The notes beneath the pieces are model-generated. The model was not told the origin of the DNA, searched no databases, and saw only the letters and a list, made by a program, of their open reading frames with translations. From Shinella zoogloeoides (GTDB lineage: Bacteria > Pseudomonadota > Alphaproteobacteria > Rhizobiales > Rhizobiaceae), in assembly GCF_033705735.1 (NCBI RefSeq), contig NZ_CP131130.1, forward strand, positions 1,243,001 to 1,307,000: 64,000 nucleotides of DNA, given 5' to 3'. Below, piece after piece: positions 18,141 to 28,078 of the stretch. Numbering within the stretch: position 1 is the stretch's first letter; each line of letters begins with the position of its first letter. Position numbers and translations under genes: made by a program.

Positions 18141-20725
18141 CGGGTGACGGCGCGGCGGACCTCATTCTGCAGGTCGCGCGCGGAGCCGGCATTCGCGCGC
18201 CATTCCTGGCGTTCCACGAAGGCGGGGAGCGCCGATGCCGGCATCGGGCGGGCGAGGGCGTAGCCCTGCAGGATATCGCAGCCGAGGTCGCGCATGACGG
18301 CGACATGGGCGGCCGTCTCGACACCTTCGGCCACCACCTCGATATTCAGCGAGCGGCCGATCTCGATGATCGTGCCGACGAGCTTGCGCTGGCCGGGCGA
18401 GCGCGCGACCGGCTTGACGAGCTGCCGGTCGATCTTCAGGCGCCGCGGACGCAGCTTCATCAGGCTGATGATGGAGGCGTGGCCCGTGCCGAAGTCGTCG
18501 ATCTCGATATCGATGCCGAGCCTGCGCATCTCGGCGAGGTTTTCCAGCACCGTGCGGTCGCAGTCATCGAGGAAGATCGATTCCAGAAGCTCGAATGACA
18601 GCGATTTTGGAGGGATGTCCAGCATCTGCAACGAGCGGGCGAGCTCCGGGTCGTGCAGGCGCTTGGAGGAAACGTTCGCCGAGATCTTGCCGATGCCGAG
18701 CCCCATGGACTGCCATTCCGCGAAATCGGCAAGCGACCGTTCCAGCACGATGCGGTCGATCATCGCCACGCAGTCGAGGTCCTCGGCGATCTTCAGGAAG
18801 GTGTCCGGCGTAAGGATGCCGCGCGTCGGATGATCCCAGCGGGCCAGCGTCTCGACGCCGGTCATGTCCAGCGTGCGGGCCGAGAATTGCGGCTGGTACC
18901 AGGGAAGGAAGCGGCGCTGCTCGATGCCGGAGAGGATATCGTCGGCCGTCTGCTTCTTGACGATGATCTGTGCCTGGAAATCGCTGGTGAAGAATTCGTG
19001 CCGGCTGCGGCCGCGGTTCTTGGCGCGGTAGAGCGCAAGGTCGGCATTGACGAGGAGTTGCTTGGCGTCGACGGCCGCGCCCGACTGGCTGGCGATGCCG
19101 ACGCTGGCGCCGAAGCGGCAGATATGGCCGTTGAAGGTGACAGGCTTGCGCATCGCCTCGACGATCGCCTCGGCAAGCACTGCGAGGTTCCGCCCGGATG
19201 AGGCGCTGGAAAGGAAGACGAATTCGTCACCGCCGATCCGCGCGACGAAGTCGCCGTCTCCCTTCAGTTCGCCCAGTACCTTCGCGGCGTGTATGAGCAT
19301 TTCGTCACCGGCAAGGTGGCCGAGCGTGTCGTTGATTTCCTTGAAGCGGTCGAGGTCGATATGCAGCACGGCAAGCCGGCTGCCGGACCGGCGCGCCGCC
19401 TCCGCCGCCTCCTTGATGGCCGCATCCAGGTAGCGCCGGTTCGGAAGCCCGGTCAGGTGGTCGTGCAGGGCGGTGTATTCGATGCGCGCCCGCGCCGCTT
19501 CCAGCTCGTCGTTATGGGCTTCGGCAAGCTCCTTGGCGTGCTTCAGCTCCTCCTGCAGCAGCACGTCGTCGGTCACGTCCCAGTTCGCGCCGATGAGGCG
19601 CGGCACGCCGGTGCCGTCGAGATAGGGCGCGGCCCGCCCGCGGATGTGGCGGATCTCGCCGTCGCCGCGGATGATGCGGAACTCGTTGGAGAAATCCCGG
19701 CTGTGGAAGATACCGTCGCGCACCTTGGCGGTGGCCTTGCGCTTGTCCCCGGGATGCACAGCGCGCTCCCAGGTGGTGCCGTCCGGCGCCTCGGTGAGCC
19801 CGTACATCTCGATCATCCGGTCGTCCCAGCGCACTTCGCCCGTGCGCAGATTGACCTCGAAAACGCCGATGCGCGAGACGTCGAGCGCCAGCTCCAGCCG
19901 GCGGGACATCTGGGCGAGGCGCTCTTCCGCCTCCTTGCGCTCGGTGATGTCCGTGTCGGTGCCGGCAATGCGGCTCGGTTTGCCGTCGTCATCGTATTCG
20001 ACCACCGCGCCACGGCTTTCGATCCAGATCCAGCGCCCGTCCTTGTGCTTCTCGCGATAGCTGAAGACGTTGAACGGCGCTTCGCCGCTCTCCTGCCTTG
20101 CGATCTGCGCGAGCACATGGGCCCGGTCGTCGGGATGGACGGAATCGATCCAGGCATCGAGGTTCCCCTCGATCGGGTCGTCCGGCTGAAGGCCGCGGAT
20201 CGTGCGCCACTGGCGGGAATAGAACAGGTCGCCGCGGGCGAAATCATGGTCCCAGACGCCCTGTCCGGCGGATTCGAGAGCGTGGTTCCAGCGGCTTTCC
20301 CGCTCGGCCAGTTCCAGCGCGTTGCGTTTGCGCTCGTCGATGTCGACGATCTGGACGATCAGGGCCGGCGGAGCATCTTCGCCGGGATTGACTGGCGGTG
20401 CGATGAAGGAGGCCAGAACCCAGAATTCCGCGCCATCCGAGCGCTGGAGGCGGATTTCCCATGGCGACTGCTCGGCCATCGGCGCGCGCATGGCGAGCGG
20501 CAGAATGGCGCGGTCCTTGGGCGAGACGGCAGCCTTGAAGGTCGTGAGTGCGGAGAAGGAGGCAATGCCGAGCGCCCTGAGCAGCACGGCATTCGCATCC
20601 ACGATGCGGCCTTCGCCATCGAGCGCGGCGAAGCCGAAACCGGAACGGTCGAACAGGCGGCGGTAGAACGATTCGTGCTCCGCTTCCCGCACGGCAATGG
20701 AGGTCGAACCGGAAGGTTTGGCCAT
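18119..20725 (-). CDS. PAS-PAS-PAS-GGDEF-EAL cyclic-di-GMP signalling protein
   Basis: An 868-residue cytosolic protein with no membrane segment. Three PAS/PAC sensor modules span about 20-135, 145-270 (with KHKDGRWIWIESRG) and 280-395. The diguanylate cyclase domain (~415-580) has an intact GGDEF at 498-502, but the RxxD inhibitory site that should lie five residues upstream is GDGD, without the arginine. The phosphodiesterase domain (~600-850) has ETL in place of EAL (625-627), with the glutamate kept, plus ELLES, DDFGTG and EGVET motifs, so it may be active. It could make, break, or sense c-di-GMP. Its 3' end lies in a repeat. Monocistronic. Confidence 0.9.
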   Translation of the reverse strand: MAKPSGSTSIAVREAEHESFYRRLFDRSGFGFAALDGEGRIVDANAVLLRALGIASFSALTTFKAAVSPKDRAILPLAMRAPMAEQSPWEIRLQRSDGAEFWVLASFIAPPVNPGEDAPPALIVQIVDIDERKRNALELAERESRWNHALESAGQGVWDHDFARGDLFYSRQWRTIRGLQPDDPIEGNLDAWIDSVHPDDRAHVLAQIARQESGEAPFNVFSYREKHKDGRWIWIESRGAVVEYDDDGKPSRIAGTDTDITERKEAEERLAQMSRRLELALDVSRIGVFEVNLRTGEVRWDDRMIEMYGLTEAPDGTTWERAVHPGDKRKATAKVRDGIFHSRDFSNEFRIIRGDGEIRHIRGRAAPYLDGTGVPRLIGANWDVTDDVLLQEELKHAKELAEAHNDELEAARARIEYTALHDHLTGLPNRRYLDAAIKEAAEAARRSGSRLAVLHIDLDRFKEINDTLGHLAGDEMLIHAAKVLGELKGDGDFVARIGGDEFVFLSSASSGRNLAVLAEAIVEAMRKPVTFNGHICRFGASVGIASQSGAAVDAKQLLVNADLALYRAKNRGRSRHEFFTSDFQAQIIVKKQTADDILSGIEQRRFLPWYQPQFSARTLDMTGVETLARWDHPTRGILTPDTFLKIAEDLDCVAMIDRIVLERSLADFAEWQSMGLGIGKISANVSSKRLHDPELARSLQMLDIPPKSLSFELLESIFLDDCDRTVLENLAEMRRLGIDIEIDDFGTGHASIISLMKLRPRRLKIDRQLVKPVARSPGQRKLVGTIIEIGRSLNIEVVAEGVETAAHVAVMRDLGCDILQGYALARPMPASALPAFVERQEWRANAGSARDLQNEVRRAVTRQSVSGR

Positions 20726-20815
20726 AAACGCGGCGCCTGCAATGAACTCAACAGCCGGCAGCGTGCAGGATTTCTATGAAATTCCTCTTAATGATGAAAT
20801 GAGGGCCCCGGCCGG

Positions 20816-21376
20816 TCAGGCCGGCGCCTTGAGACGGCTGAGGAACTGGGCGAAGACCATCGTTCCCTCCGGCCAGGGGCCGTGGCCGGATTCCGCGTTG
20901 ATATGGCCGGATTCGCCGGCGTCGAGCAGCAGCGAGCCCCAGGCGGCGGCAATGTCGTCGGCGTGTTCGTAGGTGCCGAACGGATCGTTGCGGCTGGCGA
21001 CGACGAGCGAGGGGAAGGGCAGCGGATCGCGCGGATAGGGCCCAAAGCTCATGAAGTGCTTCGGCCGGATATCGGGATTGGCGACATCGGGCGGCGCGAC
21101 GAGGAAGGCGCCGGCGACCTTGTCGCCGAGATGCGGCACGGCATGGATGGCGCTGGCGACGCCGAGCGAATGGGCGACGATGACGACGGGCTTCGTGGCC
21201 GCCGCGACGTCCTCGACCACGCGCCGCACCCAGTCCTCGCGCACGGGCTTTGCCCATTCGGCCTGTTCCACGCGGCGCGCCGTCGAGAGTTTCGACTGCC
21301 AGCGGCTCTGCCAGTGGTCGGGGCCGGAATTGCTGTATCCGGGGACGATGAGGATATCTGCTTCCGAGACTTTCAT
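20816..21376 (-). CDS. RBBP9/YdeN-family serine hydrolase
   Basis: A 186-residue alpha/beta hydrolase of the RBBP9/YdeN (DUF1234) type. It opens with ILIVPGYSNSGPDHWQSRW, the hallmark of this group, and has AHSLGV with the nucleophile Ser70, ASRNDPFGTYEHA for the acid and ESGHGPWPEG for the histidine. The catalytic triad is complete. Physiological substrate unknown. The ATG at 21376 is chosen because the longer frame from 21460 adds a proline-rich tail not seen in the family. It lies 90 bases upstream of the PAS-GGDEF-EAL gene on the same strand. Confidence 0.86.
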   Translation of the reverse strand: MKVSEADILIVPGYSNSGPDHWQSRWQSKLSTARRVEQAEWAKPVREDWVRRVVEDVAAATKPVVIVAHSLGVASAIHAVPHLGDKVAGAFLVAPPDVANPDIRPKHFMSFGPYPRDPLPFPSLVVASRNDPFGTYEHADDIAAAWGSLLLDAGESGHINAESGHGPWPEGTMVFAQFLSRLKAPA

Positions 21377-21546
21377 GCGCCCGGATGTGCGTTCACGAAG
21401 TGCTGAAGTCAAGGGGGCGGGACAAATCGGCCCTCCGGGTGTATGATTCGCGGTCTTCAATGCCAGTCACGGCCTGCCGTGGTGGCGGACGATTGCCCTC
21501 CACTTGGTGCGCCATTGACGGTTTCCAACCGGCAAGGAGGAGTATC

Positions 21547-22347
21547 ATGGCGAGCTTTCATGTCATGGCCGGCCCCGGCGAGATGGTCGCCCATCCGGCA
21601 ATCCGGCGGATCGGCCTCACCGATATCCGGGATGCGCTCATGCGCGGCTTCGACGATTTTCGCGCCAAGCCGTCGCATTACGTCTTCCTCAGTCTCATCT
21701 ATCCGATCTGCGGCGTGGTGCTCGTCACCTGGAGTTCCGGGGCCAACATGCTGCCGCTGATCTTTCCGCTGGTGGCGGGCTTCGCGCTGCTCGGGCCGTT
21801 CTTCGCCATCGGCCTCTACGAGATCAGCCGCCGGCGCGAGCGGGGCATGGATGCGTCCTGGCTGCATGCGCTGGAGGTTCGCCATTCGCCGGCCCTGCCG
21901 TCGATCCTCGCCCTGGGTGCGATGCTGATGGTGCTCTTCGTGGCATGGCTCGTCTTCGCGCAGATGCTCTATACCAGCCTCTACGGGCCGGAGCCGCCGC
22001 AATCGCTCGCGCTGTTCCTCGCCTCCGTCTTCGATTCCGAGAACGGGCTGCTCTTGATGCTGGCCGGCAATGCCATCGGTTTCTGCTTCGCGCTGGTCGT
22101 GCTGGCGACCACCGTCATCGCCTTTCCGATGCTGCTCGATCGGGATGTCGGAGCCGTCGCCGCCATCGAGACGTCGCTGCGCGCGACATTGGTCAATCCC
22201 GTGCCGATCGCCTGCTGGGGCCTGATCGTCGCGGCGCTGTTGATCATTGGCTCGATCCCGCTCTTCGTCGGGCTTGCCGTGATCATGCCGATCCTCGGCC
22301 ATGCCACCTGGCATCTCTACAGGAAGATTGTCGTCGACGAGGGGTAG
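21547..22347 (+). CDS. DUF2189 integral membrane protein
   Basis: A 266-residue inner-membrane protein with about six hydrophobic segments: HYVFLSLIYPICGVVLVTW, LIFPLVAGFALLGPFFAIG, ILALGAMLMVLFVAWLVF, AGNAIGFCFALVVLATTVI, IACWGLIVAALLIIG, and IPLFVGLAVIMPILGHA. The order and the GHATWHLYRK ending match DUF2189 proteins (a domain resembling a cytochrome c oxidase subunit but with no proven function). The start is fixed by a perfect AAGGAGGA six bases before the ATG. A long palindrome follows. Function unknown. Confidence 0.85.
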   Translation: MASFHVMAGPGEMVAHPAIRRIGLTDIRDALMRGFDDFRAKPSHYVFLSLIYPICGVVLVTWSSGANMLPLIFPLVAGFALLGPFFAIGLYEISRRRERGMDASWLHALEVRHSPALPSILALGAMLMVLFVAWLVFAQMLYTSLYGPEPPQSLALFLASVFDSENGLLLMLAGNAIGFCFALVVLATTVIAFPMLLDRDVGAVAAIETSLRATLVNPVPIACWGLIVAALLIIGSIPLFVGLAVIMPILGHATWHLYRKIVVDEG

Positions 22348-22407
22348 GGAAACGTTTCGCGGGCGGAAGCGCCAGGAGGAGAGTGCAAGACCGCCCGCCA
22401 GAGGGGA

Positions 22408-22437
22408 GCGATGGCGCCATTGGCGCCATCGCCTTTT
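22408..22437 (+). terminator. Near-perfect palindrome, probable terminator of the DUF2189 gene
   Basis: GCGATGGCGCCA-T-TGGCGCCATCGC: 12-base arms around one base, followed on the plus strand by CTTTTC. It also sits just past the purB stop (22444), so it separates convergent genes. Confidence 0.65.
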
Positions 22438-22443
22438 CAGACC

Positions 22444-23751
22444 TTAGACCGTGCCGAAGACACGGCGGAAGATCGTGTCGACATGCTTGGTGTGGTAGCC
22501 GAGGTCGAACTTTTCGCGGATCGCCTCTTCGGAAAGGGCGGCGCGCACTTCACCGTCCGCCAGAAGCTCCTCGAGAAAGTCCTTGCCCTGTTCCCACACC
22601 TTCATGGCGTTGCGCTGCACGAGGCGGTAGGCGTCCTCGCGGGAGACGCCGGCTTGCGTAAGGGCAAGCAGTACGCGCTGCGAGTGAACGAGACCGCGGA
22701 ACTTGTTGAGATTCTTCAACATGTTCTCCGGGTAGATCACCAGCTTCTCGATGACGCCGGCAAGGCGGTTCAGCGCGAAGTCGAGGGTGATCGTCGTGTC
22801 CGGGCCGATGCCGCGCTCGACGCTGGAATGCGAAATGTCGCGCTCGTGCCACAGCGCCACGTTCTCCATGGCGGGCGTAACGGCCATGCGCACGAGGCGG
22901 GCGAGGCCCGTCAGGTTCTCGGTCAGCACCGGATTGCGCTTGTGCGGCATGGCGGAGGAGCCCTTCTGGCCCGGCGAGAAGAACTCTTCGGCTTCCAGGA
23001 CTTCCGTGCGCTGCATGTGGCGGATTTCGATGGCGACGTTCTCGATGGACGAGGCGATGACGCCGAGCGTGGCGAAGAACATCGCATGACGGTCGCGCGG
23101 AATGACCTGCGTGGAGACAGGCTCCGGCACGAGGCCGAGCTTGGCGCAGACATGCTCTTCGACGCGCGGATCGATATTGGCGAAGGTGCCGACGGCGCCG
23201 GAGATCGCGCCGGTGGCGATTTCCGCGCGGGCGGCGACGAGGCGGGCGCGGTTGCGGTCCATCTCGGCATAGAAGCGGGCGAGCGTCAGGCCCATCGTCG
23301 TCGGCTCGGCATGGATGCCGTGGCTGCGGCCGATGCGGATCGTGTCCTTGTGCTCGAAGGCGCGGGCCTTGAGGGCCGCGAGCACGCGGTCCATGTCGGC
23401 AAGCAGGATATCGGCGGCGCGCACGAGCTGGATGTTGAAGGTCGTGTCGAGCACGTCGGAGGAGGTCATGCCCTGGTGCACGAAGCGGCTGTCCGGGCCG
23501 ACGAACTCGGCAAGATGCGTCAGGAAGGCGATGACGTCATGCTTTGTGACGGCCTCGATCTCGTCGATGCGGGCGACGTCGAACTCGGCCTTGCCGCCCT
23601 TTTCCCAGATGGTCTCCGCGGCGGATTTCGGGATGACGCCGAGCTCGGCCAGCGCGTCGCAGGCATAGGCCTCGATCTCGAACCAGATGCGGAACTTCGT
23701 TTCGGGCGACCAGATGGCGACCATGTCCGGTCGGGAATAGCGAGGGATCAT
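22444..23751 (-). CDS. purB: Adenylosuccinate lyase
   Basis: Cleaves SAICAR and adenylosuccinate in purine synthesis. The 435-residue protein is of fumarase/aspartase superfamily: it has VHQGMTSSDVLDT, GRSHGIHAEPTTMG and the signature GSSAMPHKRNP (264-274). Unlike purC, S, Q and L, it stands apart here. The start at 23751 (MIPRYSRPDMVAIW) is as in homologues. It is divergently arranged on the minus strand and lies downstream of a DUF2259/rpe pair whose stop is 80 bases upstream. Confidence 0.97.
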   Translation of the reverse strand: MIPRYSRPDMVAIWSPETKFRIWFEIEAYACDALAELGVIPKSAAETIWEKGGKAEFDVARIDEIEAVTKHDVIAFLTHLAEFVGPDSRFVHQGMTSSDVLDTTFNIQLVRAADILLADMDRVLAALKARAFEHKDTIRIGRSHGIHAEPTTMGLTLARFYAEMDRNRARLVAARAEIATGAISGAVGTFANIDPRVEEHVCAKLGLVPEPVSTQVIPRDRHAMFFATLGVIASSIENVAIEIRHMQRTEVLEAEEFFSPGQKGSSAMPHKRNPVLTENLTGLARLVRMAVTPAMENVALWHERDISHSSVERGIGPDTTITLDFALNRLAGVIEKLVIYPENMLKNLNKFRGLVHSQRVLLALTQAGVSREDAYRLVQRNAMKVWEQGKDFLEELLADGEVRAALSEEAIREKFDLGYHTKHVDTIFRRVFGTV

Positions 23752-23831
23752 CGGCTCTAGACTTTCCTTGGGAGGGTGGGAATTGCCGCCGCTTTAGCAA
23801 AGATGGCCGGCAAGCTCAACGCATGGCGGCC

Positions 23832-24563
23832 CTATGGGCGGAACGGCACCGCGATCCAGCGGCCGTCCGCACCCTCGAAACCGAAGCTGCGCACCAGCAC
23901 GAGCGCGACATGGACCGGTTTCACATTGAACGCGTTGAAGGTGACCGCGCCGGATATCTGGTAGGAGAAGGCGCAGTTTCGGCTCTCGGGCACGCGCTTG
24001 TCCTCGTGCACCAGCGTATCGGCGACGGTCCCGTCGTTCTTGACGAGCTTGAGGCGGAAGCCCTTGATGCCGTCCGGCGCGATGTCGCGGCACCGGTCCG
24101 TCATGTCGATGGCAATGTCCTCGATGGCGAGGGAAAAGGCGCCGCCGACCGTCGGTTCGACGGCGTGCTGGAGATATTCGATGCGCTTCGTATCGACATT
24201 GCCTTCGCCCATCGGGTTGAAGGCGGCGAGCACGCCGGGATTGGCCAGCACGTCGTACCGGTCGGCGAGCGCCTTCGCCTTGTCGCGGCTTTGCGCGCGC
24301 GCCTTGGCGATGCCGGCCGCTTCGTCGTCGATACGCACGCGGATCGGCGTGCCGGGAAGATAGGCGTCCTTTTCCGTGTCGATGAAGTAGACATTGGAAT
24401 AGGGAAAGCCGGAGCCATCCTGAACGCCGAATTCCTCGAAGGCGTAGACCTTGCCGTCCCGCGAGAAGCCGAGGGACTGGAAGGTGGAAAAATCGCCCGC
24501 CTGCGCGCCCGCCGCCGAAAGGCAGGCCGTAAGGGCGATGGCCGCTCTTCCCGAGATCGTCAC
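23832..24563 (-). CDS. DUF2259 predicted secreted protein
   Basis: A 243-residue protein with a signal peptide (residues 1-22, ending AGAQAGDF) and a body typical of DUF2259: [47 protein letters not shown], and the C-terminal [11 protein letters not shown]. Members are thought to be periplasmic, with no known role. Its ATG overlaps the rpe stop by four bases (24560-24563), a sign of translational coupling. Confidence 0.85.
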   Translation of the reverse strand: MTISGRAAIALTACLSAAGAQAGDFSTFQSLGFSRDGKVYAFEEFGVQDGSGFPYSNVYFIDTEKDAYLPGTPIRVRIDDEAAGIAKARAQSRDKAKALADRYDVLANPGVLAAFNPMGEGNVDTKRIEYLQHAVEPTVGGAFSLAIEDIAIDMTDRCRDIAPDGIKGFRLKLVKNDGTVADTLVHEDKRVPESRNCAFSYQISGAVTFNAFNVKPVHVALVLVRSFGFEGADGRWIAVPFRP

Positions 24564-25237
24564 GCCCGCGCACCCTCCGCATTGCCGCGCAGGGTCTCGA
24601 CGGTCTTGCGATAAGCCTCGACATGGCCGCCGCCGAATATGGCCGAGCCGGCGACGAAGACATTGGCGCCGGCGGAGGCGGGAAGGGCGATCGTATCGAC
24701 GGTGATGCCGCCGTCGACCTGCAACTCGATCGGCCGCTCGCCGATCATGGCGCGCACGCGGCGGATCTTCTCTTCCATCGCCGGAATGAACTTCTGGCCG
24801 CCGAAGCCGGGATTGACGGTCATCACGAGGACGAGGTCGATCTTGTCGAGGAGATAGTCGAGCACGCTTTCGGGCGTCGCCGGGTTGATCGCCACGCCCG
24901 CGCGCTTGCCGAGCGCCCGGATCGCCTGAAGCGAACGATCGAGATGCGGGCCGGCCTCGGCGTGGACCGTGATGCCGTCGCAGCCCGCCTTGGCGAAGGC
25001 TTCGAGATAGGGATCGGCGGGGGCGATCATCAGGTGGCAGTCGAAGAAGGCGTCGGTATGCGGGCGCAGCGCCTTGATGACATCCGGGCCGAAGGAGATG
25101 TTTGGCACGAAATGGCCGTCCATGATGTCGAGATGGATCCAGTCCGCCCCGGCCGCGACGACGTCGCGCACTTCCTGGCCCAGCTTGGCATAGTCGGCGG
25201 CGAGGATGGAGGGCGCGATCCGGATGGGAAGGGTCAT
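24560..25237 (-). CDS. rpe: Ribulose-phosphate 3-epimerase
   Basis: Interconverts ribulose-5-phosphate and xylulose-5-phosphate in the pentose-phosphate pathway. The 225-residue TIM-barrel protein has [31 protein letters not shown] with the metal-binding residues, [13 protein letters not shown] and VDGGI. Its stop overlaps the DUF2259 start. The pairing of rpe with DUF2259 is a known rhizobial arrangement without functional explanation. Confidence 0.96.
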   Translation of the reverse strand: MTLPIRIAPSILAADYAKLGQEVRDVVAAGADWIHLDIMDGHFVPNISFGPDVIKALRPHTDAFFDCHLMIAPADPYLEAFAKAGCDGITVHAEAGPHLDRSLQAIRALGKRAGVAINPATPESVLDYLLDKIDLVLVMTVNPGFGGQKFIPAMEEKIRRVRAMIGERPIELQVDGGITVDTIALPASAGANVFVAGSAIFGGGHVEAYRKTVETLRGNAEGARA

Positions 25238-25304
25238 GTCAGGCTCCTGGGCGAGAAATCTGGCGTCGCCATACCATTCCCGGCAGGGCCGAACAACGGG
25301 CGAA

Positions 25305-26306
25305 TTACCGCGCGGCCCACGTCGCCATCATGTCGCCCGGCATCGCCGCCGCATCGTGCACGCCGCGCGCGATGGCGCGGGCCATGGTGGAGGCGGCCGC
25401 GGCGCAGAGGTCGATGAAGTCGGCCGCCGCCGGTGCGCGGCCGCTCCTGCCGGTCGCGAGCGCGAAGACGAGATCGCCGTCGAGCGGCGTATGCGCCGGC
25501 CAGAGCGCGCGGGAAAAGCCGTCATGAGCGGCAATGGCGAGGCGCTTGGCCTCGGCCTTCGTCAGCACCGCATCCGTGGCGATGACGGCGATGGTGGTGT
25601 TCTCCACGCCGGTCGGTCGTGGCGACAGTTTCGTGCGCGGGATGCGCGCATCGGCGGGGAACGGGGCGGGGAGGCCGAGCCCGCCGAACTCGCCGTCTTC
25701 CTCGAAGGGTGCCGCCCAGAAATGCCGCGTGTTCCCGACGGTGGCCGAGCCGAGCGCGTTGACCGCCACCAGCGCGCCGATCGTGAAGCCGTTCTCCAGC
25801 ACGCTGGAGGCCGAGCCGAGGCCGCCCTTGAAGGTCGCCGTCAGGGCGCCGGTGCCGGCCCCGGCGCTGCCGGTCTCGAAGGTCCCGGCCGCATCGGCGA
25901 GCGCCTGGTAGCCGAGTTCGCGATAGGGTGGGTAGCGGCCCCAGTCCTTGTCGCCGCCGTTCATGAGGTCGAAGAGGATGGCGGCGGGGACGATGGGCAC
26001 GCGATGGGGACCGACGGCAAAGCCGCGCCCCGCCTCGCGCAGGCCCGCCTGCACGCCCGAGGCGGCATCGAGGCCGCAGGCCGAGCCGCCGGACAGCACC
26101 AGCGCATCGACCGTCTGGACCGTGTTGTGCGGCTCCAGGAGATCCGTCTCGCGCGTGCCCGGCGCGCCGCCGAGCACCTGCACGGCCGCCGTCGCGGGCT
26201 CCTCGCAGAGCACGACCGTGACGCCGGAGCGAAGGACATGGTCGGTGGCGTTGCCGACCTTGAGGCCGGCAACGTCGGTGATGAGGTTCCGCGGACCGCT
26301 CGCCAT
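25305..26306 (-). CDS. P1 family (DmpA-like) peptidase
   Basis: A 333-residue protein of the DmpA/L-aminopeptidase D-esterase (P1) family, an N-terminal-nucleophile type hydrolase that self-cleaves into two chains. Visible motifs are [41 protein letters not shown], and the predicted cleavage region [12 protein letters not shown], in which Thr would be the new N-terminus. The start is the ATG at 26306, overlapping the stop of the upstream substrate-binding-protein gene by one base (TGATG), though a GTG three bases upstream also reads in frame. Substrate unknown. Confidence 0.85.
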   Translation of the reverse strand: MASGPRNLITDVAGLKVGNATDHVLRSGVTVVLCEEPATAAVQVLGGAPGTRETDLLEPHNTVQTVDALVLSGGSACGLDAASGVQAGLREAGRGFAVGPHRVPIVPAAILFDLMNGGDKDWGRYPPYRELGYQALADAAGTFETGSAGAGTGALTATFKGGLGSASSVLENGFTIGALVAVNALGSATVGNTRHFWAAPFEEDGEFGGLGLPAPFPADARIPRTKLSPRPTGVENTTIAVIATDAVLTKAEAKRLAIAAHDGFSRALWPAHTPLDGDLVFALATGRSGRAPAAADFIDLCAAAASTMARAIARGVHDAAAMPGDMMATWAAR

Positions 26307-27382
26307 CACTCGCTCTCCGCCGCCTTGTCCACCGGCACGAAGGCACCGGCGCGCCAGACGAGCAGGCGGTAGGGGTTTTCCTTCAATTCGTGATCGGCGC
26401 CGAAGGCAATCGTGCCGATCGCCGTCGCGAAGCTGCCCTCGGCAAGCTTCTGCGTGAGGTCACCGCCCCCGGCGGCAGCCGTCGCCAGCACCGTGACGGC
26501 GGCATGGGCGGGGAGCACGTAGCCTTCCGCGACGATATCCTTTTCCGCCATCGCCGCGGCGACCGGCGCGCCCTCCGGCAAGGACCCGTAGTCGGGCAGG
26601 GCGATGGCCTCCACGCCATCCGTCATCGGCACGACGGAATCGGCGCCGACCAGCGCCTCGCCGCCGAGAAGGGCAAGCGGCTTCTTCTCGGCTTTCGCAT
26701 CGCGCGCGATGACGGCGACGTCCGTCCGGTCGCCGCCGACGAAGACATGGGTGGCGCCGGTCTTGGCGAGGCGGCGGACGAGCGCGAGCTGCTGCTCCTG
26801 TGCCGGCCGGTAGGTATCGACGAAGGTCGCCTTCATGCCGACGTCCTCCAGCCGCAGCCGCACGGCCTCGACCAGCTCGCGGGCATGGATCGTGCCGTCG
26901 TCGATGAGGGCGAAGGATTCGGCCTTCCAATCGCGGGTGATGATCTCCACCGCCTTGTCCGCTTCCGCCTTCGGGCCGGGGGCGAGGCGGAAGAGCGGCC
27001 ATTTCCTCTTCAGCGCATCCTCCATGAGGATGCCGGAGCGCACGGAAAGCGTGACGGCCGGCACATTCGCCTCCGCCAGCGCCGGAAGCGAGGCGGCAAG
27101 CCCCTCGGAGCAGAGGAAACCGACGGCGGCCGTCGCGTCGGCCGCAAGGATTTCCTTGGCGATGCCCACGCCGTCCGTCTCATCGCACGCTTCCGCGATC
27201 TCGACGACCGTGTCGCCGTTCGCCTCGGCGGCAAAGCGCGCGCCGTCGCGGACCTGCTGGCCGAGAATGGCGAGCGGCCCGTCCTTCGGCGCGACGACGG
27301 CGAAGGTGAGGCCCGCGGCGGCTGCCGGCGCGGCGGCAAGCACGGACGCTGCGAAGAGGCTGGCAAGGGCGGCGGTCTTCAT
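26306..27382 (-). CDS. Periplasmic substrate-binding protein, branched-chain amino-acid (type I) fold
   Basis: A 358-residue exported protein. Residues 1-22 are a signal peptide (MKTAALASLFAASVLAAAPA, AAA cleavage). The mature part follows the type I periplasmic-binding fold of Leu/Ile/Val-like receptors: LTFAVVAPKDGPLAILGQQVRDGARFAAE and a second half containing VFVGGDRTDVAVIARDAK. Only the receptor is present, with no permease or ATPase genes nearby, so it may be an orphan or an amino-acid-like sensor partner. It is translationally coupled to the P1 peptidase. The start at 27382 is chosen by the signal peptide. Confidence 0.78.
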   Translation of the reverse strand: MKTAALASLFAASVLAAAPAAAAGLTFAVVAPKDGPLAILGQQVRDGARFAAEANGDTVVEIAEACDETDGVGIAKEILAADATAAVGFLCSEGLAASLPALAEANVPAVTLSVRSGILMEDALKRKWPLFRLAPGPKAEADKAVEIITRDWKAESFALIDDGTIHARELVEAVRLRLEDVGMKATFVDTYRPAQEQQLALVRRLAKTGATHVFVGGDRTDVAVIARDAKAEKKPLALLGGEALVGADSVVPMTDGVEAIALPDYGSLPEGAPVAAAMAEKDIVAEGYVLPAHAAVTVLATAAAGGGDLTQKLAEGSFATAIGTIAFGADHELKENPYRLLVWRAGAFVPVDKAAESE

Positions 27383-27553
27383 TCTCAATCCATGGATCGC
27401 GATCCCGCCCTTTGTAAGGATCGGGCCCCGGGCGTCAAAGGGAATTATCGTTCCGGGATCCGCTTTGTCTCTGGCGGGACAGGAATTTTCGGCCCCGGGG
27501 GTTACATTTTTCTTCACTTTCGCCATGTATCTCATGTGTCAAAGGAGAATGCC

Positions 27554-28051
27554 GTGTTGGACAGGTTGGTGGTGGATTCGTCACTCTACAGGGATGCCAT
27601 GAGCCGCTATGCCGGCCATGTGCAGATCGTGACGACCGCGCATGAAGGCGAGAAACGCGGCGTGACCATCACCGCCGCCTGCTCGGTATCGGACAATCCG
27701 CCCATGCTGCTCGCCTGCGTCAATGCTTCCAACCCCAAGAACGCGATCTTCGAGAAGAGCGGCCGCTTCGCGCTGAACACGCTCTCCGCCGACCAGATCG
27801 AGCTTGCCAATGCCTTTTCCGGCCGCGATCCCTCGCTGACCTCCGAACAGCGCTTCGCCATGGGCAACTGGCAGGAGCTGGTGACGGGCGCGCCGGTGCT
27901 GAAGGACGCGCTCGCCGCCTTCGATTGCCGGGTCGTCGAGTTCAAGGTGATGGCCACCCATATGGTGCTCATCGGCGAGGTGATGGGCGTCTCCTTCGGC
28001 GAGCACAAACCGGCGCTTCTCTATATGGACCGGGGCTACCGCGCGCTATAA
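27554..28051 (+). CDS. Flavin reductase family protein
   Basis: A 165-residue FMN-binding split-barrel protein of the flavin reductase (HpaC/RutF-like) type: VQIVTTAHEGEKRGVTITAACSVSDNPPMLLACVN, then NTLSADQIELANAFSG and THMVLIGEV. Such proteins supply reduced flavin to a partner monooxygenase, none of which is nearby. The start is the GTG at 27554, which has AAAGGAG nine bases upstream; several longer in-frame starts run through unrelated sequence. It sits 27 bases before the MoxR gene and may share its transcript. Confidence 0.85.
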   Translation: MLDRLVVDSSLYRDAMSRYAGHVQIVTTAHEGEKRGVTITAACSVSDNPPMLLACVNASNPKNAIFEKSGRFALNTLSADQIELANAFSGRDPSLTSEQRFAMGNWQELVTGAPVLKDALAAFDCRVVEFKVMATHMVLIGEVMGVSFGEHKPALLYMDRGYRAL

Positions 28052-28078
28052 GTTCATCCTCCGGAATGGAGGAACGAC

